Of a stretch of DNA of 64,000 bases, positions 27,434 to 36,183 are shown in pieces. The notes beneath the pieces were generated by a model, which was given only the letters and a program-made list of their open reading frames with translations, made no database searches and was not told where the DNA came from. The position numbers were made by a program, and so were the translations under genes. The first letter of the stretch is position 1. Every line of letters starts with the position of its first letter. Source of the stretch: JACJWR01 sp963842975 (GTDB lineage: Bacteria > Actinomycetota > Actinomycetes > S36-B12 > UBA10799); contig CAWJIH010000011.1 in the NCBI GenBank assembly GCA_963842975.1, forward strand, positions 62,001 to 126,000, in the 5' to 3' direction.

Positions 27434-28018
27434 TTACCTTCCTTCAGAGTCGACCGAACGGCGCTTGCCGCCGGATTCTTCGTGAGCGATGAGCTCGGAG
27501 AGCCACCGCACTTCCCTTTCCACTCCCTCAAGGCCGTGTTGTTGCAGGGCCAGGGTGTAGTCATCAATTCGCTCGCGCGTTCGGGAAAGCCCGCCCCGCA
27601 GGGCTGCCCGCCGCTCCTCGAGCCGGCTGCGGCGACCTTGCAGGATTCGCAGGCGCGCGTCAGCAGTGGTGCGAGAGAAAAAAGTCATGTGAACGTTGAA
27701 GCGTTCGTCTTCCCAGGCCTCTGGACCGGATTCGTCAAGCAGCGCTTGGAAGTGCTCTTTGCCGTCGGCGGTGAGTTTGTAGACGATCCGGGCACGACGC
27801 CCGGATAGCGCCGGGGCACCAGCGTCAGCGGGGCCGTCCTCAGCGATCCAACCCTTCGCCAACATGCCTTTGAGAGTCGGGTAGAGCGAACCGTAGGAAA
27901 TCGCATGAAAGGTGCCGAGCATCGAGTTCAGTTGCTTGCGCAACTCGTAGCCGTGTTTGGAGCCCTCGCCGAGCAATCCGAGGATGGCCAACTCGAGGAC
28001 GTCGCCGCGTCGAGCCAT
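27434..28018 (-). CDS. PadR-family transcriptional regulator
   Basis: A 194-residue regulator with an N-terminal winged helix (VLELAILGLLGEGSKHGYEL and ISYGSLYPTLKGMLAKGWI) and a C-terminal helical dimerisation segment. It corresponds to Rv0047c. It is the first gene of the padR-ino1 operon, and the repeated CGATA motif just upstream is its likely operator, so autoregulation is expected. The inducer is unknown. Confidence 0.9.
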   Translation of the reverse strand: MARRGDVLELAILGLLGEGSKHGYELRKQLNSMLGTFHAISYGSLYPTLKGMLAKGWIAEDGPADAGAPALSGRRARIVYKLTADGKEHFQALLDESGPEAWEDERFNVHMTFFSRTTADARLRILQGRRSRLEERRAALRGGLSRTRERIDDYTLALQQHGLEGVEREVRWLSELIAHEESGGKRRSVDSEGR

Positions 28019-28118
28019 GTGCCACCTCCTAGATGATTGGTGCGGTTGGAGTCGAATGTCGTGGTGCTGTTGTGTCGTGGTGCTGGGGGCCGGTGATGCC
28101 TGACTAATGTGAGCGTTC

Positions 28119-28149
28119 CGATATATCGAAACGATATGTCATAACGATA
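28119..28149. promoter_or_regulatory. Candidate PadR operator, three phased CGATA repeats
   Basis: CGATA occurs at 28119, 28132 and 28145, exactly 13 bp apart. The first two units share CGATATNTC, and the first is part of the palindrome CGATATATCG (28119-28128). The site lies 100 bp upstream of padR in an otherwise plain 323-bp divergent gap. Confidence 0.5.
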
Positions 28150-28341
28150 CCCCTAGGCGAACCTCAGGTAAACACTCAAAACTCCGCCGCAGATGTGTGT
28201 CGTGCCACACCGGCGTAACCTCGTGCCATGGCAGTCCCGCGCTCCACCACGCCACGAGGGTCTCGCTTGGGGCCCGGCACCTCGCCGCCACCTGCCAAGC
28301 GGCGAGACCCCACCGAGACCGAAGAGGTGGCGGATCCGCGG

Positions 28342-28740
28342 ATGCCGCGAGACGTTGTGGATCACTCGCTACAGCGACGTCGTCATTTGAGCGCCGCATT
28401 GTTGGCCGCGACCGGATCATCCGATGCGCTGGATCCACATCCGGATCTGCTGCGGGCCGCCCGCCACCACGGTGAGCCGACCGCCGCATCCTGCCCTTGG
28501 TGTTCCAGCGACGCCCTTGTGTTGTTGCGGTACGTCTACTCCGATGAGTTGGGGCCCTTTAGCGGGCGGATCAAAACCGTTCGGGACCTCGACGAGCTCG
28601 CCACCCAGTTCGGTTTTCTGGATGTATATGTGGTGGAGGTCTGCCCGGACTGTCACTGGAATCACTTGCTGCAGAACTACACCATTGGAGATGGCCAGCC
28701 CCGGCGCCCGCTGCGCCGGCCGGCAGATCTGCTCGACTAG
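28342..28740 (+). CDS. DUF5318 family protein
   Basis: A 132-residue protein of unknown function, orthologous in position and sequence pattern to Rv0049. Two Cys pairs (CPWC and CPDC) suggest a zinc-binding fold. I chose the ATG at 28342 (MPRDVVDHSLQRRRHL) because the family starts at this helix; an in-frame ATG at 28228 would add 38 low-complexity residues. It is divergent from padR and precedes the penicillin-binding protein gene, as in mycobacteria. Confidence 0.8.
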   Translation: MPRDVVDHSLQRRRHLSAALLAATGSSDALDPHPDLLRAARHHGEPTAASCPWCSSDALVLLRYVYSDELGPFSGRIKTVRDLDELATQFGFLDVYVVEVCPDCHWNHLLQNYTIGDGQPRRPLRRPADLLD

Positions 28741-28964
28741 GTGGACGAGGCACCCGCCCACTCGAAGTGGTGGAGGTCACGGAGCGTAATTCTGGCCGTC
28801 AAGCCCTGTCTTAGGCCACACTGGTCGTGACGAAGTGAACCTGATCAAGGTTCGCGCCCGGCGTATGGAGCGCTGCGTCGTGGGGGACAACAGTTGAAGA
28901 GCCCGTTCGGGTATGGGTGCGCCCTGCGCCGAAAGCTGACCCTGACGCAATCGGAAGTGGATAC

Positions 28965-31328
28965 ATGAGTAGCGAAGACGACGAAACCCAGAAGATCGAA
29001 GTGACCAAGGAAGCCGAGCCACAGCGCAGTCGGCGTCGGTTCATCGACTACCCCCGCAGTGCCCGCACCGGCTGGCGCCGGTGGGTGCCCTCGTGGCGCC
29101 TAGTGCTGGGTTCCATGGTCACGCTGGGAGTGCTCGGTGTCGCAGCGCTGGCCTTGGCGGTGGTGGTCACCCCGGTGCCCAAGCCGAATGACATTGCACT
29201 GGCCCAAGCCACCACGTTCTATTGGAACGATGGCACCACCGTGCTGGGCCAGACTGGTGAAGCAAACCGGACCAGCGTCGACCTCGACGCAGTGCCGGAG
29301 GCCGTGCAAGGTGCGGTGATCGCGGCCGAAGACCGCGACTTCTACGACCACTCGGGCTTCTCGCCGGTGGGCATCACGCGGGCCGCCTGGAACAACATCC
29401 GTTCCGAGGGCGGCACTCAGGGTGGATCGACCATCACCCAGCAGTACGCCAAGAACGCCTTCCTCACCCAGGACCAGACGATCACCCGAAAGGTGAGGGA
29501 ACTGGTGCTGGCCATGAAACTCGAGGCCACAGTCAGCAAGGACACCATCCTGATCGACTACCTCAATACGGTGTTCTACGGACGCAACGCCTACGGCATC
29601 GAGGCGGCTGCCCAGGCCTACTTCGACAAGCCGTCGAGCGAATTGACGGCCAGCGAGGGAGCCATGCTGGCAGCTTTGCTGCAGGCCCCGAACGCGTTGG
29701 CGCCAGAAACGAACCCCGAGGGTCTGCGCGAGCGCTGGAACTACGTACTCGATGGCATGGTCGGGGAAGGCTTCCTGACCCAGGCCGAACGCGACGCAAT
29801 CACGTTCCCCGAGGTCATCGAATACACCCCCCAGATCTACACCGCTGGGCCCGACGGCTACCTATTCCAGGCGGCCCAGGACCAGTTGCTCGAGTTGGGC
29901 TATTCGACTGACGACATGAACTTCGCCGGCCTGCGGGTGGTCACCACCTTCGACCGGGCGATGCAGGATGCCGCGGTCGCGGCGGTCGACGAGTTCGATC
30001 CGAGTGATGAGGTCGATGGCCTGCGCATCGGCATGGCTTCAATGGTGCCGCAGACCGGCGAAGTTGTGGCGCTCTATGGCGGTCCGGACTACCAGGAGAA
30101 CCAGTTCAACAACGCCACCCAAGCGCGGGGACAGGCTGGATCCACATTCAAGGCCTTCGGTTTGGCGGCTGGTCTGGACAACGGCATCACGCTCAACACG
30201 AGCTACAGCGGTGCTTCGCCGCTCACGATCGGTGACTACCAGGTGGAGAACTACGGAAACGCCAGCTACGGCGACGTCTCCATGCTGTATTCCACGGTCA
30301 ACTCGCTCAATACCCCGTTCGTGCAGATGAACCAGGAAATCGGCGCCGACCAGACCGAAGATGCCCTGATCGCGGCGGGCATTCCGGCGGACACCCCCGG
30401 ACTCAGCGACGAGTTGAACAACGTTCTGGGCAGCGCCTCGCCCACACCGATGGAACAGGCGAACGCCTTCGCTACCCTCGCCGCACGCGGCGAACGGGTC
30501 GAGCCCACCATGATCAAAGAGGTCCGCCGTGCCTCCGGCCAGGAGTTGTACAACCACGAGACAGAGCTGGAGCGCAGCTTTGACGCGGACATAGTCGACC
30601 AGGTGACATACGCCCTGCAGCGAGTTGTGACCTCCGGTACCGGCACCGCAGCCCTTTCGGCGAACCGGCCGGTGGCGGGCAAGACGGGTACGTCGGATGA
30701 CTACCTCTCGGCCTGGTTCGGCGGCTACGCGCCCAACCTTTCCGCGGCGGTGATGGTGGTGCGCAACGACGAGGCAGGAAACGAAATCTCCCTGCTCGAT
30801 GAGGGAGGCCTGACCGAAGGGACCGGTGGTGCCCTGCCGGCGCAGATTTTCGGCGCCTACATCAACCAAGCCATGGTGGACATGCCGGTTGAGTATTTCC
30901 AGGAGCCCGCAACACCGGTCGAACCCACTCCCAGCGCGCCGGCCAGCACCGAACAGTCGGCCCCGCCGAGTGAGTCCACAACCCCCAGTGAGGAGCCCAC
31001 CTCGGCCGAGCCGACACCGACTCCGACGCCCACCGAGCCAACTCCGACCCCGACTGAACCCACACCGACTCCGACGCCAACTGCGCCGACGCCAACGCCG
31101 GTGCCGACTGAACCCACTCCGGCGCCGACCGAGCCGGCCCCGGTCGTTCCGCCCGCGGGCGAGGCTTCCCCGAGTGCGTTGCTTGAGCAGCAGTCCGCGG
31201 CGAGCCCGGCAGCCCAGTTCTCCGACCCTGCGGTTCCCGTCGGTGAACTCGGTGCCGGCTTCGTGCTGGTGGCCGGTTTCACTAGGGCATTGACGAAGCG
31301 TGGCGTGGGCCGGATTGGCGGCGAGTGA
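28965..31328 (+). CDS. ponA: Class A penicillin-binding protein (PonA type)
   Basis: Bifunctional peptidoglycan synthase. The ATG at 28965 (MSSEDDETQKIEVTKEAEPQ) follows GGAAGTGG; a GTG 48 bp upstream is possible. Of 787 residues, a cytoplasmic tail and one membrane helix (about 50-72) precede a GT51 domain with the catalytic Glu in AAEDRDFYDH and GGSTITQQYAKN. The transpeptidase domain has GSTFKAF (SxxK), SLNTPF (SxN) and GKTGTS. The C-terminus is a long Pro/Thr/Glu repeat (about 31009-31140), probably a wall-spanning tail. The 224-bp gap before it holds a GAACCT/AGGTTC inverted repeat (28837-28853) of unknown meaning. Confidence 0.95.
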   Translation: MSSEDDETQKIEVTKEAEPQRSRRRFIDYPRSARTGWRRWVPSWRLVLGSMVTLGVLGVAALALAVVVTPVPKPNDIALAQATTFYWNDGTTVLGQTGEANRTSVDLDAVPEAVQGAVIAAEDRDFYDHSGFSPVGITRAAWNNIRSEGGTQGGSTITQQYAKNAFLTQDQTITRKVRELVLAMKLEATVSKDTILIDYLNTVFYGRNAYGIEAAAQAYFDKPSSELTASEGAMLAALLQAPNALAPETNPEGLRERWNYVLDGMVGEGFLTQAERDAITFPEVIEYTPQIYTAGPDGYLFQAAQDQLLELGYSTDDMNFAGLRVVTTFDRAMQDAAVAAVDEFDPSDEVDGLRIGMASMVPQTGEVVALYGGPDYQENQFNNATQARGQAGSTFKAFGLAAGLDNGITLNTSYSGASPLTIGDYQVENYGNASYGDVSMLYSTVNSLNTPFVQMNQEIGADQTEDALIAAGIPADTPGLSDELNNVLGSASPTPMEQANAFATLAARGERVEPTMIKEVRRASGQELYNHETELERSFDADIVDQVTYALQRVVTSGTGTAALSANRPVAGKTGTSDDYLSAWFGGYAPNLSAAVMVVRNDEAGNEISLLDEGGLTEGTGGALPAQIFGAYINQAMVDMPVEYFQEPATPVEPTPSAPASTEQSAPPSESTTPSEEPTSAEPTPTPTPTEPTPTPTEPTPTPTPTAPTPTPVPTEPTPAPTEPAPVVPPAGEASPSALLEQQSAASPAAQFSDPAVPVGELGAGFVLVAGFTRALTKRGVGRIGGE

Positions 31329-32751
31329 CCAGGGGTGAGTCGGCGGCCCGATTCAGGACGCCACCGCCTGGATCATCGCCTGATCCGTCATCAGAGATGT
31401 ACTTGTCGGTGTTCCGCACCGGATCGCGGTCGGGTCGCAGGGTGTTGCGGATGAGTACACCTGCGAACCACACCGTAAGGCCGATGTGGATCCAGATGGC
31501 CAACGCGTACCAGCCCTGTGGCAATCCTCGATTCGGCTCCTCCAGCCCGGCCAGGTATAGCCAGATGGCGGCGTAGTAGATGAGTTCACCGGCCTGCCAG
31601 GCCGCGAGGTAGCGCACCCGCGGAAGCGAAAGCACTGCCAGCGGCACCAGCCACATCATGTATTGCGGCGAATAGACCTTGTTCGTGAGCAGGAAGGCAG
31701 CCAGCACCAAAAACAGCATGGGCGCCAACCGTGGGCGCACCGGTGCCCACCAGATCAGCCCCGCGATCGCGAGGCACAGCAGCGCGAAGGTGCCGGTGCC
31801 CACCAGATTGATCGCATCCGGCGGGATGTTGAAGCCGGCGATCGACAGCGCCAGCCAGGGTGAACCGAAGTCCTGGCCGCGATCCGAACTGAAGGTGTAG
31901 AACGTCGCCCAACCGTCGAAGTTCACCAACATCACCGGCACATTCGCCACCAGCCACGCGAGTACGACCCCCGCAAACATCCGGCCGAACGCCTTGAGTT
32001 GGCCCGCTCGGAGGCAAAGCACTACCAAAGGTCCCAGCAGGATCACCGGGTAGAACTTCGCAGCAATGGCCAGCCCCAGCACCACGCCGGACCAAAAAAC
32101 CACCTTGCGCGACCACAAGAGCAACGAAAGCGCGACCAGCGCGACTGGCAGCATGTCCCAGTTGATCGCCGCGGGCAGCAAAAGGGCTGGCGAGGCGGCC
32201 ACCAGGATCGCGTCGGTGGGCCGTTGCGGGTTGGTCAGCCCGGTGGCCACCACCGTCAGGATGAGCAGGCCGGCGATCAGGACCAGATTCGCGGCGTAGA
32301 ACCCGATCGGGCCGCCCCCGAACAGCGGAGTCAGCCAAGCGGCGATTTGGGCCATCAGGCCCGTGAGAACCGGATATTCGAAGACCTCTTGACCGGCAGC
32401 AGTGTCCAGATAGGGCAGGTAGCCATCGGCGAAGCCACGCAAACTGAACAGCACTGGAATGTCCGAGTAGCACATGTGGGTGTAGCGACTACTGCCGGCG
32501 AAGCCGTCAGCCACGCACGGCAGGCGTAGCCCAACAGCGATCGCGTATCCGGCGGTCGCCACCACAATGGCCACCCGAATCGGAGTCCAGAACGACATCC
32601 CCAGCAGGGCTCGGGTGCCCACCTGGCCGCCGATCAGTTGGGACGCGGCAGCGACGTCTGGGTCTTCCCAGGTCGGCACTGCGATCCGCGGTCGCGGGGG
32701 GTCCGGCTGAGTCGTTGGTTGTGGTGTGGGGGTGCTGCTGGGATCGGACAT
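31282..32751 (-). CDS. GT87-like polyprenyl-phosphate glycosyltransferase
   Basis: A 489-residue membrane protein with about 10-12 hydrophobic segments after a Pro/Thr-rich cytoplasmic leader. The early extracytoplasmic loop CYSDIPVLFSLRGFADGYLPYLD and later NKVYSPQYMMWLVPL are typical of GT87 mannosyl/arabinosyl-type transferases (Rv0051-like). It presumably uses a polyprenyl-linked sugar for envelope glycans. Start ATG 32751. Its 3' end overlaps ponA tail to tail by 47 bp. Confidence 0.85.
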   Translation of the reverse strand: MSDPSSTPTPQPTTQPDPPRPRIAVPTWEDPDVAAASQLIGGQVGTRALLGMSFWTPIRVAIVVATAGYAIAVGLRLPCVADGFAGSSRYTHMCYSDIPVLFSLRGFADGYLPYLDTAAGQEVFEYPVLTGLMAQIAAWLTPLFGGGPIGFYAANLVLIAGLLILTVVATGLTNPQRPTDAILVAASPALLLPAAINWDMLPVALVALSLLLWSRKVVFWSGVVLGLAIAAKFYPVILLGPLVVLCLRAGQLKAFGRMFAGVVLAWLVANVPVMLVNFDGWATFYTFSSDRGQDFGSPWLALSIAGFNIPPDAINLVGTGTFALLCLAIAGLIWWAPVRPRLAPMLFLVLAAFLLTNKVYSPQYMMWLVPLAVLSLPRVRYLAAWQAGELIYYAAIWLYLAGLEEPNRGLPQGWYALAIWIHIGLTVWFAGVLIRNTLRPDRDPVRNTDKYISDDGSGDDPGGGVLNRAADSPLVTRRQSGPRHASSMP

Positions 32752-32758
32752 CTGCGGC

Positions 32759-34003
32759 TCAGTCCAGTCCCACGATTCGGTCGTAGCGGGCGACGTCGGG
32801 GTGCACCGCGCAGAGCCATTCGTCGCCGACCGCTGGCGTGCGGTAGCCGGCGGCCAACGCTTCGGAGACGTCCTCGGCACTCAGCCACACCAGGGAAGTT
32901 CCAGCTCCCGGCGGTTCGGCGAATCGGCGACGCTTACCGGCCCACTCGAACGGGGATCGAAGCCTGCCGATGGTTTCCATGGCGTGGCCGGCAGCGGCAG
33001 TTGCCCGCTGCCGAAGTGTCGTCGTGCTGCTGGCCGGCAGGACGCTCACCCCATGGGAGGTACCGCCCCGCAGAGTGACGATGTAGCCATCTTTCGGGGT
33101 CCGGCGTTGCCGATCGCCCACGTCCCGGCCGCGCTCCACTCGGTGCACGGCCAGCACCGTGCCGTAGGCCTGGAGCGCGTCTGCTTGCGCCAGCCACAAC
33201 TCCGAACCGCGCAAGATCTGCAGCGGCACCACTTCCAGCGCCTCGGCCAATTCCACTACCTCAGCGTCATCCAGTCGATTGATCCACATGGTTGTGGCGC
33301 TTTCATGCAGGTCGATGCCGGATTGCTCGACGGCGGCCAAGGCGCGGATCCACAACACCGTCCAACCCCAGGTTTCGCGCACTCGATTGGTCGCTTTCGC
33401 ACTGAGCGCGTCGCCCCGGGAGTCCCCAATCGTGGTGACTTGCGGGCTTCGGGGCTGTTTGGCCGGCAGGTTCAGCGAGGCTCCACGAATATCGATCCGT
33501 CCGTCTCGCAGTGCGGTTCGGATCGTGTCATCGGCCAGGAGCGCGTCGAGGTCGGGTTCTTGCAGTCCGATGCAGTGCCGTGAGGTGAGGCCCTGCAGCA
33601 CCACCGGTACGCAGCTGGTGGCCTGGCTGGCGAGTCGGTGCAAGGCGTCGGTGTTGGCAATCGTGCGAATCACCCTCGGCACCAGGGAATCGTCGAGTTG
33701 GCCCCAGACGTCTTCGCTGTGCGAATGCCGCGGATCCCACGGATCGGTCACCAGGATTTCGCCGTCGAAGTGCGGCATCGCTGCGAGCGCGTCGTCGGCA
33801 GTAGTGACTGCGAGGGTCGATGCCCCCAGCGCTGCGGCTTCTCGGGCCAGCATTTCCCTGGACAGGCCCCAGGCGTGACTTTCGATACTCGGGATGAGGC
33901 CCACGTGTGGGTTTCCGCGCTGATCCGAGCGGGTGAGTGCTTGGTAGTCCGCCTTGATGCGACTGCGCCACGTTTCGGCGTCGACGTTCAGGCTGAAGCT
34001 CAC
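32759..34003 (-). CDS. Alanine-racemase-like fold III protein lacking the PLP lysine
   Basis: A 414-residue protein resembling the N-terminal barrel of alanine racemases. The segment at 36-60 (LIPSIESHAWGL, then REMLAREAAALGASTLAV) aligns with the normal VVKANAYGHG...A...LGA...AV region, and LQGLTSRHCIGL fits the next conserved stretch. The lysine that binds PLP is absent: SIES stands where KAN is expected. It may therefore be a non-catalytic or differently acting member. GTG start 10 bp after nfo, no ribosome site, so probably coupled. A GT87-like gene follows 7 bp later. Confidence 0.65.
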   Translation of the reverse strand: MSFSLNVDAETWRSRIKADYQALTRSDQRGNPHVGLIPSIESHAWGLSREMLAREAAALGASTLAVTTADDALAAMPHFDGEILVTDPWDPRHSHSEDVWGQLDDSLVPRVIRTIANTDALHRLASQATSCVPVVLQGLTSRHCIGLQEPDLDALLADDTIRTALRDGRIDIRGASLNLPAKQPRSPQVTTIGDSRGDALSAKATNRVRETWGWTVLWIRALAAVEQSGIDLHESATTMWINRLDDAEVVELAEALEVVPLQILRGSELWLAQADALQAYGTVLAVHRVERGRDVGDRQRRTPKDGYIVTLRGGTSHGVSVLPASSTTTLRQRATAAAGHAMETIGRLRSPFEWAGKRRRFAEPPGAGTSLVWLSAEDVSEALAAGYRTPAVGDEWLCAVHPDVARYDRIVGLD

Positions 34004-34013
34004 GCTGATCAGA

Positions 34014-34817
34014 TTAGGCAGACCGGGGGTCGGAGCCGTGGAGCGACCTGCCGCGCACCAACTCGATGTCCTCGATGACCCCGGGGTAGGGCGTTTCACA
34101 GATCACCGCGTCGGGGTTGGCTGCTGTGATGGTGTCCAGCAGTCGCTCGACACCAATCGTGCCCGCACCGAAGTTGGCGTGTCGGTCGCGGCCGGAGTTC
34201 GCCTCGCCTAGGGAATCGTTGGCGTGAACCAAATCGATCCGGCCGGTGATGGACCGAACACGGGCAACGTCATCAGGCAGTGCCATCCCGCCGGCCCAGG
34301 CGTGGCAGGTGTCGAAGCAGAACCCGACGTCGAAGCCGTCCAGGCTGTCCCACAGGCGCTCCAACGCTTCTGGGTGGCGGGCCATGGCGTGATTGCCGCC
34401 AGCAGTGTTTTCGATCAGCACTGGACAGGCCAGGTCGAGCGCTTCGAAGGCCTTTCGCCAGTTGGCGAAGCCTTCCGCATCATCGTGTCCGTTGGTGACG
34501 TGCCCGCCGTGCACGATCACACCGGCGGCACCGATCTCGGCCGCCGCGGTAACTGTGGCTGCCAGCAACTTGCGGCTAGGGATTCGGATTCTGTTGTTGG
34601 GCGAGGCCACGTTGATGATGTAGGGCGCGTGTACGTAGAGGACAACCCCGGCGGCACTGGCTGCTTCCTTGAGCGCCGCTGCGCCGTCGGGATAGGTGGT
34701 GGCTGGCTTCTTCCAACTCTGCGGATCACCGAGGAAGATCTGGGCTGCAGTAGCCCCGATTTCGCTGGCGGAGTTGATCGGGTCATCGGAGTTGACGTGA
34801 GCACCCACCGGGATCAT
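34014..34817 (-). CDS. nfo: Deoxyribonuclease IV (endonuclease IV)
   Basis: AP endonuclease of base-excision repair. The 267 residues start MIPVGAHVNSDDPINSASEI and contain the family zinc-ligand motifs HGGH, IENTAGG, GFCFDTCHAWAGG, HANDS and ICETPYPG. The frame stays open to 34940 but without supported starts. It begins the leftward group nfo, alr-like, GT87-like. Confidence 0.94.
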   Translation of the reverse strand: MIPVGAHVNSDDPINSASEIGATAAQIFLGDPQSWKKPATTYPDGAAALKEAASAAGVVLYVHAPYIINVASPNNRIRIPSRKLLAATVTAAAEIGAAGVIVHGGHVTNGHDDAEGFANWRKAFEALDLACPVLIENTAGGNHAMARHPEALERLWDSLDGFDVGFCFDTCHAWAGGMALPDDVARVRSITGRIDLVHANDSLGEANSGRDRHANFGAGTIGVERLLDTITAANPDAVICETPYPGVIEDIELVRGRSLHGSDPRSA

Positions 34818-35017
34818 GCTCAGCCACTGTAGTCGTCGGGCGTGGTGCGGTTCACAGCTACACATCTTGCGGTCTGTGCTGAGTCCGCGGGGGCCTCGGG
34901 TAGGATCGGAGGCCGTGCCTTGGATTGGCCCAATGCCCATCCAGGTTCGCGCTACGCAAAAGACCTCCTGTCACGGATGGACCGTGGCCGACTTAGTCCG
35001 AAGGAGGTGGTCTGATC

Positions 35018-35305
35018 GTGCGTCGCTACGAAATTGGTGTGATTCTCGACCCGGAGCTCGAGGAGCGCACAGTCGCTCCCAGCCTTGAGACGTACCTGAA
35101 CGTCATCAAGGCTGAAGGCGGTTCAGTGGATGGTGTCGACATTTGGGGCCGTCGTCGACTGGCCTACGACATCAACCGCAAGGCCGAAGGCATCTACGCC
35201 TTCATGAACGTCACCGCCACCCCGGACGCAGTTGCCGAACTCGACCGGCAATTGGGCCTGAACGAGTCCGTGATGCGGACCAAAGTCATCCGGAAAGACA
35301 GCTGA
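35018..35305 (+). CDS. rpsF: 30S ribosomal protein S6
   Basis: Binds S18 and 16S rRNA in the platform. The 95 residues start RRYEIGVILDPELEERTVAP behind a GTG with AAGGAGGT. It heads the rpsF-ssb-rpsR-rplI operon. The 200-bp leader holds a short hairpin (CACGG/CCGTG, 34972-34986); whether this is an S6:S18 autoregulatory element cannot be judged by eye. Confidence 0.97.
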   Translation: MRRYEIGVILDPELEERTVAPSLETYLNVIKAEGGSVDGVDIWGRRRLAYDINRKAEGIYAFMNVTATPDAVAELDRQLGLNESVMRTKVIRKDS

Positions 35306-35314
35306 GGTCCCGCC

Positions 35315-35803
35315 ATGGCAGGTGAAACCCCAATTACCCTGGTGGGGAACTTGGTGGACGACCCAGAACTGCGCTTCACCGCCAGCGGGGTCGCCGTGGC
35401 GAACTTCCGCGTGGCCTCAACCCCGCGGATCTACGACAAGCAAGCCGGCGAATGGCGAGACGGGGACTCCTTGTTCCTTTCCTGCAGCGTCTGGCGGCAA
35501 TACGCGGAGAACGTCGCGGAGTCTCTGACGAAGGGCAATCGAGTCATCGTCACAGGGCGGCTCAAGCAGCGCAGCTACGAGACTCAAGCGGGTGAGCGCC
35601 GCACCGTGATGGAGATCGAGGTCGATGAGGTCGGCCCGTCGCTTCGCAGTGCCACGGCCAAGGTAGCTCGGGTGTCACGCGATGGCGGATTCGGCGGCGG
35701 CGGTCAAGCCGCAGCTTCCACTCCGCCGGCCGACCCTTGGGCTTCGTCGCCCGCCGGAGGCAACTCCTGGGGTGGCGCAGCCGACGAGCAACCGCCTTTC
35801 TAG
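35315..35803 (+). CDS. ssb: Single-stranded DNA-binding protein
   Basis: Essential tetrameric ssDNA-binding protein. The 162 residues have the OB fold (MAGETPITLVGNLVDDPELR, then FLSCSVWRQYAENVAESL and RVIVTGRLKQRSYE), a Gly/Pro/Ala-rich linker and the acidic protein-interaction tip DEQPPF. It lies 9 bp after rpsF. Confidence 0.97.
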   Translation: MAGETPITLVGNLVDDPELRFTASGVAVANFRVASTPRIYDKQAGEWRDGDSLFLSCSVWRQYAENVAESLTKGNRVIVTGRLKQRSYETQAGERRTVMEIEVDEVGPSLRSATAKVARVSRDGGFGGGGQAAASTPPADPWASSPAGGNSWGGAADEQPPF

Positions 35804-35845
35804 GCGCCTGCTGTTGTCCCAAGCACACTAGGGCGATGCCCTCCG

Positions 35846-35872
35846 CGGGTTGGCGTTCGGTACGCCGACCCG
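35846..35872 (+). other. Hairpin between ssb and rpsR
   Basis: An 11-bp stem (35846-35856 with 35862-35872) with one U-G pair and a 5-nt loop, no T-tract. It sits inside the rpsF-rplI operon, 43 bp after ssb, and may set relative expression or protect mRNA ends. Confidence 0.5.
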
Positions 35873-35909
35873 GCTAATGACTAGACCAAGAATCGAATGA
35901 GGACCACTC

Positions 35910-36167
35910 ATGGGTAAGCAAGCAGCGCGGAATGCAGCCGCGAACCAGACGAAGATCAAGAAGAAGGTTTGTCCCTTCTGCAAAGACAAAATCACCCACA
36001 TTGACTACAAAGACGCCAACCTGTTGCGCAAGTACATCTCCGACCGGGGCAAGATCCGCGCCCGGCGCGTGACTGGCAACTGCACCCAGCACCAGCGAGA
36101 CGTTGCGATGGCGATCAAGAACGCTCGCGAGTTGGCGCTGCTGCCGTACACGACTGTCGGCCGGTAG
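35910..36167 (+). CDS. rpsR: 30S ribosomal protein S18
   Basis: Partner of S6 in the small subunit. The 85 residues include KKKVCPFCKDKITHIDYKD, so this is the zinc-binding (C+) form with CPFC and a later Cys/His (NCTQHQ). The core RKYISDRGKIRARRVTGN is intact. rplI starts 16 bp downstream. Confidence 0.96.
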   Translation: MGKQAARNAAANQTKIKKKVCPFCKDKITHIDYKDANLLRKYISDRGKIRARRVTGNCTQHQRDVAMAIKNARELALLPYTTVGR

Positions 36168-36183
36168 GGAAGGGACCACAGCG

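Noticed and set aside
28228..28341. Longer N-terminus for the DUF5318 protein
   Set aside because: The added 38 residues are low-complexity Pro/Arg/Thr, lack a ribosome site and precede the normal family start.
28837..28853. Inverted repeat GAACCT/AGGTTC before ponA
   Set aside because: Short arms and no second copy or regulator nearby. It may be chance.
31009..31140. Repetitive ACxCCGACxCC tract considered as a CRISPR-like or satellite array
   Set aside because: It is the coding sequence of the Pro/Thr/Glu tail of the penicillin-binding protein, in frame and without spacers.
34972..35017. Possible S6:S18 autoregulatory RNA before rpsF
   Set aside because: Only a 5-bp hairpin and scattered CCG triplets are visible. 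A covariance-model search would be needed; I cannot support it by eye.
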